A stretch of 64,000 bases of DNA from Billgrantia zhangzhouensis (GTDB lineage Bacteria > Pseudomonadota > Gammaproteobacteria > Pseudomonadales > Halomonadaceae). Shown one piece after another: positions 18,054 through 28,820 of this stretch. Made by a program: the position numbers and the translations under genes. The notes below the pieces were generated by a model, which worked only from the letters and a program-made list of their open reading frames with translations, did not search any database and was not told the origin of the DNA. Positions within the stretch are counted from its first letter, which is position 1. Every line of letters begins with the position of its first letter. The stretch spans positions 1 to 64,000 of the forward strand of contig NZ_JABFTT010000013.1 in assembly GCF_021404465.1 (NCBI RefSeq). Reading direction: 5' to 3'.

Positions 18054-19574
18054 TCAACTGCCTGCCGCCTTCAGCCGCTTCTGCCGCCACTGGCGGTAGC
18101 TGCTCCAGGCCAGGTGCAGCGTCATCAGCACGGTGAAGACGACGAAGGCCAGAGCGATGGGGCGGTCAAGCAGAATGGCGATGTCGCCGCCGGAGAGAAT
18201 CACTGCCTGGCGCAGGTTCATTTCCAGCATCGGCGTGACGATGAACGCCACCAGAAAGGTGACGAAGGAGTAGTCGAACTTCTTCAGGAAGTAGCCGAAG
18301 ATGGCGAAGGCAAATACCGTGACAAGGCCGAATGTGCCGTAGCCCTGTACCTGAATGCCCGCCAGGCAGAGAAAGATCACCACCGGGATCACGATGTGCG
18401 GCGGCACGCTGGTGACCTTGGCGAAAATGCGCAGGCCGTACCAGCCCACCGCCAGCATCAACAGGCTCGCCACGATCATCCCCGAGAACAGGGTGAACAG
18501 CATCTCGGGATGGTCGCGCAGCATCAACGGCCCCACCTGGATGCCGTGGATCATGAACGCCCCGACCAGCAGTGCCGCCGACACGCTGCCTGGAATGCCC
18601 AGGCCGAACAGCGGAATGTAGCTGGCCGGGATCACCGCATTGTCCGCCGCCTCGGCGGCAGCGATGCCGTTTGGATTGCCCTTGCCGAAACTGTCCGGAT
18701 CCTTGGCGCTGCGCTTGGCCAGGCCATAGGCCATGAACGCCCCTACCGATGGCCCCAGCCCCGGCAGGGCACCAACGAAGGCCCCCACCCCGGTACTCTT
18801 GAAGATCGTCGGCAGGGTGCCCTTGAACTCGCGGAAGGAGAGGTTGTCCTGCTTGTCCTTGCCCAGCTTGATCACGCTGGCGCCCCTGTTGCGGCGATAC
18901 TCATCGAGCTGCACGAACATCTCGGCCAAGGCCAGCGTGCCGATCACCAGCGGCAGGATCGGCACTCCCTCCATCAGCTCGGCATGACCGAAGGTCAGGC
19001 GTGCCGCGCCCGTTTCGGGATCGAGCCCCACGGTTCCGAGAATCACCCCCATGCCGCCGGCCGCCAGGCCCTTGAGGAACGAGCCCCCCGCCATACCGGC
19101 GATGAACACCAAGGCAAAGATCAGAATGGCCGCCAGCTCATAAGGACCGAACTTGAGCGCCACCGAGGCGAAGGGAATCGCCACCGCAATCAACAGCAGC
19201 GTGGCCAGGAGATCGCCGATCACCGAGGCCAACAAGCCCACCTTGAGCGCCTTGCGCGGCTTGCCCGCCCGCGCCATGGGAAAGCCGTCCAGGCAGGTCG
19301 CCGCCGACGACGGCTCGCCCGGCGTATTGAGCAGAATCGCCGACACCGCACTGCCCGCCGCGGTGCCTTTGGACAATCCGATCAGAAAGGCGATGGCCGC
19401 ATAGGCCGACATGTAGAAGGTCAGGGGAATGGCAATGGCGATTGCCACCGCCCGATTGAGACCCGGGATCACCCCCACGATATAACCCAGCAGCACCCCG
19501 CCGAGAATGATCGCGATCGACTCGTAGTGCAGCGCCGCGGCAAATGACGCAAGAATGGCATCGAACCCGATCAT
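18054..19574 (-). CDS. tctA: Tripartite tricarboxylate transporter large permease
   Basis: A 506-residue membrane protein of the TctA family with about 12 helices. The conserved blocks are GVIPGLNRAVAIAIAIPLT, the AAAGSAVSAILLNTPGEPSS motif and its inverted repeat GALPGLGPSVGAFMAYGLAK with FGLGIPGSVSAALLVGA. It catalyses ion-coupled uptake of the carboxylate delivered by TctC. It starts one base after the tctB stop, so the two are translationally linked. Length and motifs are normal. Confidence 0.92.
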   Translation of the reverse strand: MIGFDAILASFAAALHYESIAIILGGVLLGYIVGVIPGLNRAVAIAIAIPLTFYMSAYAAIAFLIGLSKGTAAGSAVSAILLNTPGEPSSAATCLDGFPMARAGKPRKALKVGLLASVIGDLLATLLLIAVAIPFASVALKFGPYELAAILIFALVFIAGMAGGSFLKGLAAGGMGVILGTVGLDPETGAARLTFGHAELMEGVPILPLVIGTLALAEMFVQLDEYRRNRGASVIKLGKDKQDNLSFREFKGTLPTIFKSTGVGAFVGALPGLGPSVGAFMAYGLAKRSAKDPDSFGKGNPNGIAAAEAADNAVIPASYIPLFGLGIPGSVSAALLVGAFMIHGIQVGPLMLRDHPEMLFTLFSGMIVASLLMLAVGWYGLRIFAKVTSVPPHIVIPVVIFLCLAGIQVQGYGTFGLVTVFAFAIFGYFLKKFDYSFVTFLVAFIVTPMLEMNLRQAVILSGGDIAILLDRPIALAFVVFTVLMTLHLAWSSYRQWRQKRLKAAGS

Positions 19575-19575
19575 C

Positions 19576-20043
19576 TCACACCACTCCGATGCGCATCAGA
19601 TGCGCCGTTAACCCATACAGCCCGATGGCGGGAATCATCGCCGTCAGCAGCACCACATACCAGCGCCGCTCGCCCAGGACCAGCAACAGCGAGCCGATCA
19701 GGAACGGCGCTACCCAGGTCAGCGGGAAACGATCCACCAGCACGATGAAGGCAAGCACGAAGAGAAACGGCCAGGTCTGATGCCACAGATACCCCGGCTT
19801 GGGCAGGCGGAAGAACGGCAGGCGCTGGCGGATCAGTGCAATAGCGCTGAGCAGTACCAGGGCCAGGGCGCAAACGAGCATGATCCAGGCGCCGAGAGTG
19901 GCCAGGGTACGAGGATGCATGCCGACGGCGAAGCCGCGTCCGCCGTAATGGGGCACGACCCAAGTGAGCAGCAGCACCGCGAAGGTGGCGACGCCCAGGC
20001 CGGACCAGAAGTTCATGCGTAATACGGTATGGTTTTCGGTCAT
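19576..20043 (-). CDS. tctB: Tripartite tricarboxylate transporter small permease
   Basis: A 155-residue protein with four predicted helices, the usual size and topology of TctB. It is the first gene of the tctBAC operon on the minus strand and is divergent from a predicted regulator at 20211. Sequence conservation in TctB is low, so the assignment rests mainly on topology and position. Confidence 0.85.
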   Translation of the reverse strand: MTENHTVLRMNFWSGLGVATFAVLLLTWVVPHYGGRGFAVGMHPRTLATLGAWIMLVCALALVLLSAIALIRQRLPFFRLPKPGYLWHQTWPFLFVLAFIVLVDRFPLTWVAPFLIGSLLLVLGERRWYVVLLTAMIPAIGLYGLTAHLMRIGVV

Positions 20044-20095
20044 TTTATTGTTCGGCGCCGATCCGGTATGAGGGAAGCGGTTGCGTTGGAAAAGG

Positions 20096-20117
20096 ATTGA
20101 AACAATTCCAGGCCTGG
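20096..20117. promoter_or_regulatory. Candidate control region between tctB and the HTH regulator
   Basis: The 167-base divergent gap contains ATTG-AAA-CAAT (20096-20106) directly followed by the palindrome CCAGGCCTGG (20108-20117), plus repeated CTG/TGC-containing words further right. These are plausible operator sites for the adjacent regulator; none matches a known box. Confidence 0.25.
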
Positions 20118-20210
20118 GTGGGATTTGGCGCTACGTTGCACTCTGATGCAGATTCTGCGAAGGTAAGTGCGCCAGACTGCACCACCCTGCATGGCGCATC
20201 GGGAGCCCAC

Positions 20211-21029
20211 ATGCACGACGACTTTGTCGCCAACCTTCGGCTGCTATGCAGCTATTACCCCTCGATTGCCGAGGTATGCCGTCGGCTGGAGATCAATCGC
20301 GCTCAGTTCAACCGCTACCTGAATGGGCGCTATCGGCCCCGGCATGCCGCCATGCGGCGCCTCTGCGCTTTCTTTGGAGTGGAAGAGCACGAACTCTATC
20401 TGCCGCATGAAAACTTCATTTCTCTGGTTCAGGCGGGACGGCTGCTGCGTGAGCCGTCGCGCATGGAAGGCGTCGGCTGGCCGGAGGCGTTATTGCAGCA
20501 CGGCCGCGAGGGCATGGCTCGCTACCTGGGGCGCTACTTCGAATACTACCACTCAATGGCTCAGCCCGGGCATGTCATACGTACGCTGGTGTGTCTGGAG
20601 GAACGGGAGAGCGGCGTCGTCTATCAGCGCACCGAGCGCATGCAGGGTGCGAATCAGGCTCGACCCTGCCACAACCGCTACACGGGGGTCGCGGTCAAGC
20701 TCGCCGACCGTATCTTTCTGACCGATTACGAAACTCTCAACGGTTATGAAGTGACCCATACCATTCTGTTCCCGACCTTCCAGAGCCAGGTAACACGGCT
20801 GACCGGGCTTCGGCTCGGCGTGGCGGACAATAGCGAGCGCATGCCCTGCTGCGTGCGGGTGCTGTTCGAGCGGATCGATGAGCAGGTGGGGCTGCGCCGG
20901 GCGCTGTCGCAGTGTGGCCTGCTCCCTCTCGATGCCCCTGGCCTGGATGCCGCGCTGCTGGCGGCGGTGCGCAACGACGTGGCACCGGGCGAGCCGCATT
21001 TCCGGGCGCGGCACCAGCGGGAGTTCTAG
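20211..21029 (+). CDS. XRE-like HTH transcriptional regulator
   Basis: The start is at ATG 20211 behind CGGGAG. The protein has about 272 residues. The N-terminus is a Cro/C1-type helix-turn-helix (YYPSIAEVCRRLEINRAQFN, then RYLNGRYRPRHAAMRRLCAF), followed by a ~200-residue C-terminal domain I do not recognise (contains YEVTHTILFPTFQSQVTRLT). Position, divergent from tctBAC, makes it the likely regulator of that transporter. Its stop overlaps the convergent dioxygenase gene by 4 bases. No effector-binding motif is evident. Confidence 0.75.
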   Translation: MHDDFVANLRLLCSYYPSIAEVCRRLEINRAQFNRYLNGRYRPRHAAMRRLCAFFGVEEHELYLPHENFISLVQAGRLLREPSRMEGVGWPEALLQHGREGMARYLGRYFEYYHSMAQPGHVIRTLVCLEERESGVVYQRTERMQGANQARPCHNRYTGVAVKLADRIFLTDYETLNGYEVTHTILFPTFQSQVTRLTGLRLGVADNSERMPCCVRVLFERIDEQVGLRRALSQCGLLPLDAPGLDAALLAAVRNDVAPGEPHFRARHQREF

Positions 21030-21763
21030 GCGAAGGCGTAGACATCCATGGCCAACACCCCATGCTCCACGCTGTGGTGCAGGCGACTGGCTTCGCCGCC
21101 CGCGCCCAGCGCCACCAGCAGCGGCTGGAAGTGCTCCGGCGTGGGGTGGTTGCGCCGTGCCTGGGGCGCGGTTTCCCACGCCAGCAGCGCATCGCGTTCG
21201 CCGCTCGTCAGCTTGCCGTGTACCCAGTCGGTGAACTCGCCGACCCAGGCCGGCGTCGGTGCGCCCTGCACCTGAATCTCGCTGAGGTTGTGGGTCAGGC
21301 TGCCCGAGCCGATCACCAGCATGCCTTCAGAGCGCAACACTGCCAGTGTTGCGCCGATCTCGACCAGCGCCTGATTCGACCAGGTCACTGGCAGCGACAG
21401 CGACACCACCGGCACGTCGGCGGCAGGGAACATCAGCGACAGCGGCACCCAGGCACCATGGTCCAGGCCTCGCTCCACCGGCACGGCATTGAGCGTGCGG
21501 GCCAAGCGCAGGGCCAGCTCGGGGTCGCCCGGTGCCGGGTACTGGCACTCGTAGAGCTCACGAGGAAAGCCGCCGAAGTCGTGGATGGTCTCGGGTCGCT
21601 GGCTGACGCTCACCAGCAGGCGCTCGCTGGCCCAGTGGGCAGAGACCACTACGATGGCCTTGGGCGAAAGACCGGCGCCGAGTTCACGCAGGAAGTCATG
21701 GGCCGGCCCTGGGGTGAGGGCCAGCATGGGCGAGCCGTGGGAAATGAACAGGCTGGGCAACAT
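21026..21763 (-). CDS. DODA-type extradiol aromatic ring-opening dioxygenase (YgiD-like)
   Basis: The start is ATG 21763, 7 bases after AAGGAG; a TTG at 21781 is less likely. About 245 residues of the LigB superfamily: LFISHGSPMLAL, VVVSAHWASE, TIHDFGGFP, LDHGAWVPLSLMFP and GSGSLTHNL carry the conserved His residues that bind the active-site metal. E. coli YgiD and plant DODA cleave L-DOPA and related catechols. The true substrate here is unknown. It lies downstream of a DoxX gene and a LysR regulator on the same strand, a common oxidative/aromatic-stress grouping. Confidence 0.85.
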   Translation of the reverse strand: MLPSLFISHGSPMLALTPGPAHDFLRELGAGLSPKAIVVVSAHWASERLLVSVSQRPETIHDFGGFPRELYECQYPAPGDPELALRLARTLNAVPVERGLDHGAWVPLSLMFPAADVPVVSLSLPVTWSNQALVEIGATLAVLRSEGMLVIGSGSLTHNLSEIQVQGAPTPAWVGEFTDWVHGKLTSGERDALLAWETAPQARRNHPTPEHFQPLLVALGAGGEASRLHHSVEHGVLAMDVYAFA

Positions 21764-21794
21764 GGCATAGCTCCTTGGCAAAGCTCCTCGAAGG

Positions 21795-21817
21795 CTGGCG
21801 CCGCGGGGCGGCGCCAG
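21795..21817 (-). terminator. GC-rich hairpin between doxX-like gene and dioxygenase gene
   Basis: CTGGCGCCG and CGGCGCCAG are perfect 9-base arms around CGGGG in the short intercistronic space. There is no T-run. It could attenuate read-through or stabilise the upstream message. Confidence 0.4.
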
Positions 21818-21843
21818 GCAGTGGGCCAGTTCAGGCAGAGAGG

Positions 21844-22284
21844 TCAGGCGAAGCGACGGCTGACGATGAAGCTGCCGCTACCGAGGCCGGCCTGGACCAG
21901 CAGGGCGATGATCCAGAATACCGGGAATTCCCAGCCGCCGCCCGGGTTGGAGAAGACCCAGCCGTTGCCGATATGGACCCAGGCGGCGCCGAGCAGGATG
22001 GGCACCAGGGCCAGGCTTACCCAACGGGTGTAGATACCGAGCATCAGCGCCAGTCCGCCGCCGACCTCGGCCAGAATAGTCAGGTAGGCAATGAAGCCGG
22101 GCAGGCCGAGCGACTCGAAGTAGCCCACGGTGCCGGGCACGGTGAAGACGAACACCTTGAGCAGGCCGTGAGCCAAGGCCATGACGCCGAGTGACACGCG
22201 CAGCAGGGCGGTGGCATGGGCTTGAGATTGTGTTTGTGCGGCGTGAGGCAATGAAGCGGCAATCGGGGTAGCGGTGGTTGGCAT
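21844..22284 (-). CDS. DoxX-family membrane protein
   Basis: A 146-residue protein with four hydrophobic helices and the DoxX pattern ALLRVSLGVMALAHGLLKVF, YLTILAEVGGGLALMLG and PVFWIIALLVQAGLG. DoxX-like proteins are inner-membrane proteins linked to respiratory or redox-stress functions; the biochemical role is mostly unknown. It is downstream of a LysR gene (81-base gap) and upstream of the dioxygenase, probably co-transcribed with the latter. Confidence 0.8.
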   Translation of the reverse strand: MPTTATPIAASLPHAAQTQSQAHATALLRVSLGVMALAHGLLKVFVFTVPGTVGYFESLGLPGFIAYLTILAEVGGGLALMLGIYTRWVSLALVPILLGAAWVHIGNGWVFSNPGGGWEFPVFWIIALLVQAGLGSGSFIVSRRFA

Positions 22285-22365
22285 GGGAAGAACTCCGTTG
22301 TTGTCAGGGATGCCTTCACTCTACGCCGCATTTTTATTGGGATAATCATCCTGTTGTGAACAACT

Positions 22366-23280
22366 TTATTGCGTAATGGGCGACAATCCTATGTCCCGCT
22401 CCCATTCGGGTGGATCGCCCCAGGCTTCGGCAAGGTAGTCGAGCAGCCGTTCGACCTTGGCCGGTAGGTGACGTCGCGCCGGGTAGACGCCGTAGATTCC
22501 CAGCATGACCGGCTCCTCGTTCTGCAACAGCGGTACCAGGCGCCCCTGGCGGATGCTCTCGGTGATCAGAAAGCTCGGCTGATGGGCGATGCCCAGCCCG
22601 GCCTCGGCGGCCTGGGTCAGCACGTCGCCGTTATTGCTCTCCAGCGGACCATGAACCGTGAGGCGCTGCCCGCCGAACTGCCATTCGCTGCCGCCGATAG
22701 TGCGATAGCGCAGGCAGTGGTGTTCGGTCAGTTCTGCGAGCGTTCGCGGTTCGCCGAATCGGACCAGATACTCAGGGGAAGCGCACGGCACCAGGCGACA
22801 GCGCGCCAGGCGCCGCGCCACCAGGCTGGAGTCGGGCAGGCTGCCGATGCGGATGGCCAGATCGTAACCCTCCTCCAGAAGATCCACGCGGCGGTCGTTG
22901 AGATCGAGGCGTACCTCGAGCGCAGGGTGCTCGAGCATGAAGCGCGTGATCAGCGGAGAGAGAAAGCGCGTGCCGAAGGACATCGGGCCGTTGACCCGTA
23001 GCCGGCCTCGCACTTCGCTGGTGCCGGCGCCCAGCTCGGCCTCGGCCTCATCCAGCGCTTGCAGGATGCCTTGGACGCTGGCCAGGTAGCTCTCACCGGC
23101 TTCGGTGAGGTGCAGCCGCCGGGTGGTACGCTGCAGCAGGCGCACGCCCAGGTGGCTCTCGAGTTCCATGATCAGGCGCGAGATACGCGTGCGCGAGAGA
23201 TCCAATGTTTCCGCCGCACGGGTGTAGCTGCCGAGTTCGGCGACCCGCGCGAAGGCGGTCATGGCATCCAGCAGGTTCAT
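22366..23280 (-). CDS. LysR-family transcriptional regulator
   Basis: A 304-residue protein with a typical LysR winged helix (DAMTAFARVAELGSYTRAAE, LDLSRTRISRLIMELE) and a PBP2-type effector domain (RGRLRVNGPMSFGTRFLSPL to the end). It belongs to the group often found next to DoxX/pirin or quinone-stress genes, so it may control the doxX/dioxygenase pair downstream. Being co-directional rather than divergent, it could also read into them. Confidence 0.87.
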   Translation of the reverse strand: MNLLDAMTAFARVAELGSYTRAAETLDLSRTRISRLIMELESHLGVRLLQRTTRRLHLTEAGESYLASVQGILQALDEAEAELGAGTSEVRGRLRVNGPMSFGTRFLSPLITRFMLEHPALEVRLDLNDRRVDLLEEGYDLAIRIGSLPDSSLVARRLARCRLVPCASPEYLVRFGEPRTLAELTEHHCLRYRTIGGSEWQFGGQRLTVHGPLESNNGDVLTQAAEAGLGIAHQPSFLITESIRQGRLVPLLQNEEPVMLGIYGVYPARRHLPAKVERLLDYLAEAWGDPPEWERDIGLSPITQ

Positions 23281-23298
23281 GGGCCCTCCTCGCGCACC

Positions 23299-24441
23299 TC
23301 AGTAGCCGGTCATTTCCAGATAGCCGATACCCCGATTCTCGCCGCTTTCGGCATCGTAGGCGATCACTTCGCCCTCCCAGTAGGATACGCTGGTGTCCAT
23401 CCAGCGCTCGGCGTGGGGCGCCTCGACGATCATATCTAACCCGGCGCGAGGGATCTCCAGGCGCCAGCGGGTCGGTACCTCGTGCCCTGCCACGCGCTGG
23501 GTGGCCAGCGGCGTCATGGCGATCTCGTCCGGGGCCAGCGCGGTGGGCTCGCCCTCGGGGTCGATCCAGGTGCCGGAGCGGTAGTCGCCGCCATCGGCGC
23601 CACCACCGCGCAGTTGGAAAACCATCAGTTTGTGGCCGCTCTCCAGATGCAGCGAGAACCAATCCCAGCCCTGCTGTTCGGGCCCCAGCAGTTGGCTACT
23701 CCATTCGCGGTCGAGCCAGCCGCGCCCGCTCACCACGCGGGTCTCGCCGTCCAGGGTGGCCTCGCCCTCCACGCGCCAGAACGGCTGGCTGTAGTAGAGC
23801 GAACCCTGGCCGTCGGTGGATTTCTGGCTGAAGCCCGCCACGCCGTGCAGCACCAGCGGCCCCTCGGCGACCAGAGTCAGGTCATAGCCGAAGCCGCCGT
23901 GCTCGTCATCCTGGTGAGCCGTCAGCGTGAGCTCGGCGAAGGTGTCGCTTTCGTCATGTTCGACACGGCTGGCCAACTGCCAGTGGTCGATCCAGGCGCG
24001 GAAGGGTTCGGCCACCGCGCCCGCCTGGCCGTCGTCCTGCCCGGAATGGCTGCGGGCGAAGCGCTCCGCCACCCGGTGGGTCTCTCCCTGTGAGACCGCC
24101 ATGTGCGCCATCCACAGCTGGTCGGCGGCCCAGGGGGCGGAGTCGGGGCGTTCGTCAGGAGAAGTGAGCGCCTGACGGAACAGGGTCCACTGCAGGCCCA
24201 GCGGCTCGCCGCGTTCGTCCTCGAGGTTGGCGGTGAGGTACCACCACTCGATGCGGTAGTCCGGGTGGGCGGCGTGGTCCTCGGGGAAACTCAGGCGGAT
24301 GCCCTCTTGGGCCTGGGAGAAGTCGCCGGCTTCCTGACCCAGCCCGGCGAAACCGGCGGTCTCGCCGGGTGGCGGCTCCTCGCTGCAGCCCGCGAGCCAG
24401 AGCGCGACCAGCAGCGCTGATAGAGTGCTGCAACGGATCAT
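23299..24441 (-). CDS. Lipoprotein with AttH/CrtC-type lipocalin-like domains
   Basis: The start is ATG 24441, overlapping the permease stop (ATGA). About 380 residues: a signal peptide with lipobox WLAGC, then an AttH/carotenoid-hydratase-like beta-barrel (YRIEWWYLTANLEDERGEPL, LQWTLFRQAL, then GRGWLDREWSSQLLGPEQQG and WDWFSLHLESGHKLMVFQLR). The WWY and DREW motifs are characteristic. Members are encoded with FtsX-type ABC transporters, as here, and probably act on a lipophilic substrate in the periplasm. The hydratase label seen for some homologues should not be taken as an activity. Confidence 0.8.
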   Translation of the reverse strand: MIRCSTLSALLVALWLAGCSEEPPPGETAGFAGLGQEAGDFSQAQEGIRLSFPEDHAAHPDYRIEWWYLTANLEDERGEPLGLQWTLFRQALTSPDERPDSAPWAADQLWMAHMAVSQGETHRVAERFARSHSGQDDGQAGAVAEPFRAWIDHWQLASRVEHDESDTFAELTLTAHQDDEHGGFGYDLTLVAEGPLVLHGVAGFSQKSTDGQGSLYYSQPFWRVEGEATLDGETRVVSGRGWLDREWSSQLLGPEQQGWDWFSLHLESGHKLMVFQLRGGGADGGDYRSGTWIDPEGEPTALAPDEIAMTPLATQRVAGHEVPTRWRLEIPRAGLDMIVEAPHAERWMDTSVSYWEGEVIAYDAESGENRGIGYLEMTGY

Positions 24442-26956
24442 GTGGACTCCTCCGCCAGCAAGGCTCGGGGCGGCGTGCGCCACAGCTTCACTGCCGGCAG
24501 CGCTGCCGCCACCAGGGCCACGCCCACCGCAGTGGCCAGCGTCAGTGCCATCTCGCCGGGGAAGACGTACAGCGGCAGGCGCCAGCCGAAGGCCGCCACG
24601 TTGATCACCGCCACCAGCCCCCGTGCCAGCAGCGTGCCCAGTGGCAGTGCCAGGGCACCGACCACGAAGGCAGAACCGCCGAGCTGCGCCAGCTGAACCG
24701 TCACCAGCCGCTGGCGCGGCACGCCGAGCGCCCACAGCGGTGCCAACTGAAGGCGACGCTCCCGGGCCTGGGCCAGCAGGCTCGCCAGCAGCGCCAAGGC
24801 GGCTACCGCCAGGGTCAGCGCGGAGAGCGCTCGGGTGATGGTGAAGGTGCGCTCGAAGATGCCGGTGGCGATGCGCTTCACCTCGCGCTGGTCCACCAGC
24901 TCGTCGCCGCCGATGGCGAAGTGCTGGCGCAAGCCTGCTCGCAGCGCGGCTTCGTCGCCGCCCGGGGCCAGCACGATACCGATGGAGCCCGGCGGGGCGG
25001 CGAAGCGGCTGGCAAGCTCCGGCGTGGCCAGCAGCACTTCGCCACGGGTATTGCCGTAGTCGGGGTAAACGGCGGCCACCGGTAGAATCGCTTCTCTACC
25101 CGGCGCCGACAGGGTGATGCGGTCGCCCGGGGCGAGCCCCTCGGCGATGGCGAGCTGCTCGTTGACGAAGGCCGCCTCGCCCGCGGCGAAGGCCTGCCAG
25201 GCTTCGTCGCGGCCGGCCCGGGTCGCCAGCAGTGGCCAGCTCGGCAACAGCGACGCGCCGGGGGTGATGCCATAGACACCTACCGGCAGGGCTCGTTCGT
25301 GCGCGTCAGTGCCTCGTTCCACGGCCACCAGCGTGGCCTCGCTGCGGCGGGTGGGTAGCAGCTCGACGACCTCGCTGTGTTCGGCCAGCCAGGTGTAGAT
25401 GTCGTCGTGCTGCTCGGTGGGTGGGCGCAGGTAGAAGTCCGCCACTAGGCGCTGGTCGAGCCAGTCGAGAAAGGTCAGGCGAAAGCCGCCGACCATGCTG
25501 CTCACGCCCAGGTTGGCGGAGAGCGCGATCAGCAGCGCCATCATCGCCAGCGCCAGTCGCGGCAGTTGCAGCTGCAGATCGGCCAGCGCCCACTGGGCCA
25601 AGGGGCGGCGATGCAGCAGGTGAGCCAGCCCGGCCAGCAGCAGGGCGATCAGCGGCGGCAGCCACAGCGCGCTGGCCAGCAGCAGCGCGGCGACCAGGCC
25701 GAAGCCGGCCAGCAGCCCCTCACCCGGCGGCTGCCAGGCGAGCCACAGCCACAGGGCCAGGCCGCCCAGGGCCACGATGCCACCCGCCATGCCCATGAAC
25801 CGCAGCTGACGATGAAAGCCGCTGCGCCAGGCCTGGGCCTGGCCCAGGCCCAGCACGCTCAAGCGGGCCGCTCGCCACAGCACGCCGCTGCCGGCCAGCA
25901 GCAGCCCGCCCAGGGTTACGGCGAGCCCGCCGAGCCAGTAGTGCCACGGTAGGTTGAGGGTGACCGCCACGTCGGCGCCGTAGAGGCTGCCCAAGGTGGC
26001 CGCCACGTCGGGCTGCAGTACCCGGGCCAGCCACACACCGCTGACGATGCCGGCCAGGGCGCCGATGATGCCCAGCAGTAACAATTCCAGGGCGAGCAGG
26101 CCGACCAGCCCGCGCCCTGACACCCCCAGGGCGCGCAGCGTTCGCAAGAGCCCCAGACGCTGCTCCAGGGCCAGGCCCAGCGCCGCCTGCACGATGAACA
26201 GCCCCACCGCTAGGGCCAGCAGCGCCATGGCGGTGAGGTTGAGGTGGAAACTCTCGGTCAACTGACCGGGTGAGACCAGCGTGGCCGCCCGGGTCAGTAC
26301 CAGCCCCTCGGGGGCCTGCGCGAGCGCCTCAGGGGCGGTGACCAGGCGGGTGAGGCGCTCGCCGCTGTCGAGCAGCGATGCGGCGGCGGCGATGTCCATC
26401 ACCAAGGTATCGGGAGGCAGCATGGGGGCCAGAGTCAGTGGCGGCAGCCGGGCCTCGACCAGGCCGGCCAGACGCGGCTCGGCGCCAGGGGCATCGCGGT
26501 GGCTCACCCCCAGCGCCGGCAGGGTATCCGGGGCGACGCGGGTTTGCCACGGAGGGGTGAGAAAGTCGGTGAGTTCACCTGGGCTTGAAGATGTGTTACC
26601 CGCCGTGGCGAAGGGGGCATCGCCGGGCAGGGTGAAGGGCTCGATGCCGATCACCGTCAGTTGGGTACCGTCCGGCGCCTCCAGTGTGCCCTCCAACAGC
26701 GGCGAAACGGGTAAGCCGGCGCGGCGCAGGCGCAGGTAGTCGTCGCGGGTCAGTGGCTCGCCGTCGCGGCGCTCCAGGCGGTCGAGCCCGGTGGTGAACA
26801 GCGCCTCGGCGCGGGCGTAGCTATCGCGGGCCGAGGCGTTGATCGCTTGTACGCCGCTCCACAGGGCGCTGGCCACCCACAGCCCAAGCAGCAGCATGGC
26901 GAGCTGGCCGGGGTGACGCTTGTAGTGGGAGAGCAGGGTGGCGAAGGCGGTCAGCA

Positions 26957-26957
<1 letters not shown>
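24438..26957 (-). CDS. FtsX-like ABC transporter permease (AttFG-like)
   Basis: An 839-residue protein with an N-terminal helix, a large periplasmic domain, a first block of membrane helices (about 240-480), a second periplasmic domain and three C-terminal helices; the FtsX signature appears twice. The size corresponds to a fusion of two LolC/MacB-type halves, so one gene could supply the whole membrane part. It is preceded by its ATPase (ends share position 26957) and followed by the lipocalin-like lipoprotein. Such systems extrude lipids, lipoproteins or peptides rather than importing solutes. Confidence 0.82.
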
Positions 26958-27670
<713 letters not shown>

Positions 27671-27793
27671 GGCGGCTCCCGTCGACATTGCAGCGATGAT
27701 GCCAGGGTTGCAGAGTATCCAACCAAGGCAGCGAGTAACTTACCATGAGCTCGCGGCCCGATGTCGCCAGGCCGAAGCCGGAGGGAGGCGAGC

Positions 27794-28810
27794 GTGACCG
27801 TCACGGTATCCATGCATTTCGTCAACGAGCTGTTCCGCGGGGTGCCCGAGAGCGAGGCGGCCCGCGAAGGTTATCTCGCTCGTGCAGGCATTTCGCCGTT
27901 CCTGCTCACTGCGCCCCATGGGCGGGTGACCGTGGAGCAGTTCGCTACGCTCTACCGGCTGCTGGTCAACGCGTATGACGACGAGACGCCGGGCTTCTTC
28001 GCCCGGCCGCTGCGCAGCGGCACGCTCAAGCTACTGTGCCTGAGCGTGCTGGAGGCGCCCACGCTGAAGGTGGCACTGCATCGCTACACGCTGTTCTTCC
28101 GCATCGTGCTGGATGACTTCGGCTATGAGTCTCGCGTCGAGGACGGGCTGGCGCGGGTGGCGCTGGTGGAGCACCGTCCGCCCGCGGGCAGCCGCATCCT
28201 GGTGCACGAGCTGATGCTCAAGTTGTTCCACGGTATCGCTTCGTGGATGGTCGCACGCAAGATCCCTCCGGTGATGATGGAGTGCGCCTACGCGCAGCCA
28301 TCCCACAGCGCTGACTATCTCTACTTCTATCCGGGCAAGGTGAGCTTCGAGCGCGAGCAGACCGCCATCTACTTCGATGCCGCCCTGCTCGAGCAGCCGA
28401 TCCGCCAGACCAAGAAGCACCTGGGCGCCTTCCTGCGCCGGGCGCCGGCCGACTGGTTCTACGTCTCCTTCGAGGATCGCGTGGTGTCGCATCGAGTGCG
28501 CGAGCACCTGGCGCGCCATCTGGCCACCTCAGGTTCGGTGCATGACGTGGCTCGGGCGCTGCACATGTCGGTGCGCACGCTGTCGCGGCGGCTGGCCACC
28601 GAGGGCACTCACTTCCAGGCGGTGAAGGACGAGTTTCGGCGCGACTTCGCCATCCAGGCCCTGACCCGCAGCGAGCGGCCGCTGCTAGCCATCGCCGACG
28701 AGCTGGGTTTTCAGGACCTGGCCTGCTTCAGCCGTGCCTTCAAGGGCTGGACGGGCAACTCGCCCGCCGCTTACCGGCGGGCGAGTACAAGGCTGCCCCA
28801 GAGCGCCTGA
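27794..28810 (+). CDS. AraC-family regulator (arabinose-binding-like N-terminus, OruR type)
   Basis: GTG 27794 is chosen because GGAGG lies 5 bases before it. About 338 residues. The N-terminal ~200 residues are the ligand-binding domain (GYLARAGISPFLL, RYTLFFRIVLDDFGYES). The C-terminus has two AraC helix-turn-helix motifs: SGSVHDVARALHMSVRTLSR and RPLLAIADELGFQDLACFSR with FKGWTGNSPAAYR. It is divergent from the ABC exporter and convergent with the SBF transporter, so its target is unclear; one of the adjacent lipid-related genes is plausible. Confidence 0.85.
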   Translation: MTVTVSMHFVNELFRGVPESEAAREGYLARAGISPFLLTAPHGRVTVEQFATLYRLLVNAYDDETPGFFARPLRSGTLKLLCLSVLEAPTLKVALHRYTLFFRIVLDDFGYESRVEDGLARVALVEHRPPAGSRILVHELMLKLFHGIASWMVARKIPPVMMECAYAQPSHSADYLYFYPGKVSFEREQTAIYFDAALLEQPIRQTKKHLGAFLRRAPADWFYVSFEDRVVSHRVREHLARHLATSGSVHDVARALHMSVRTLSRRLATEGTHFQAVKDEFRRDFAIQALTRSERPLLAIADELGFQDLACFSRAFKGWTGNSPAAYRRASTRLPQSA

Positions 28811-28820
28811 ACCCGCGCCG

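Noticed and set aside
17214..19547. 777-codon plus-strand ORF rich in His, Gln and Gly.
   Set aside because: It is antisense to tctC and tctA, which have clear family motifs; long antisense frames are common in high-GC DNA.
22898..23089. Small plus-strand ORFs inside the LysR and lipocalin genes.
   Set aside because: Ser/Arg-rich shadow reading frames without start signals.
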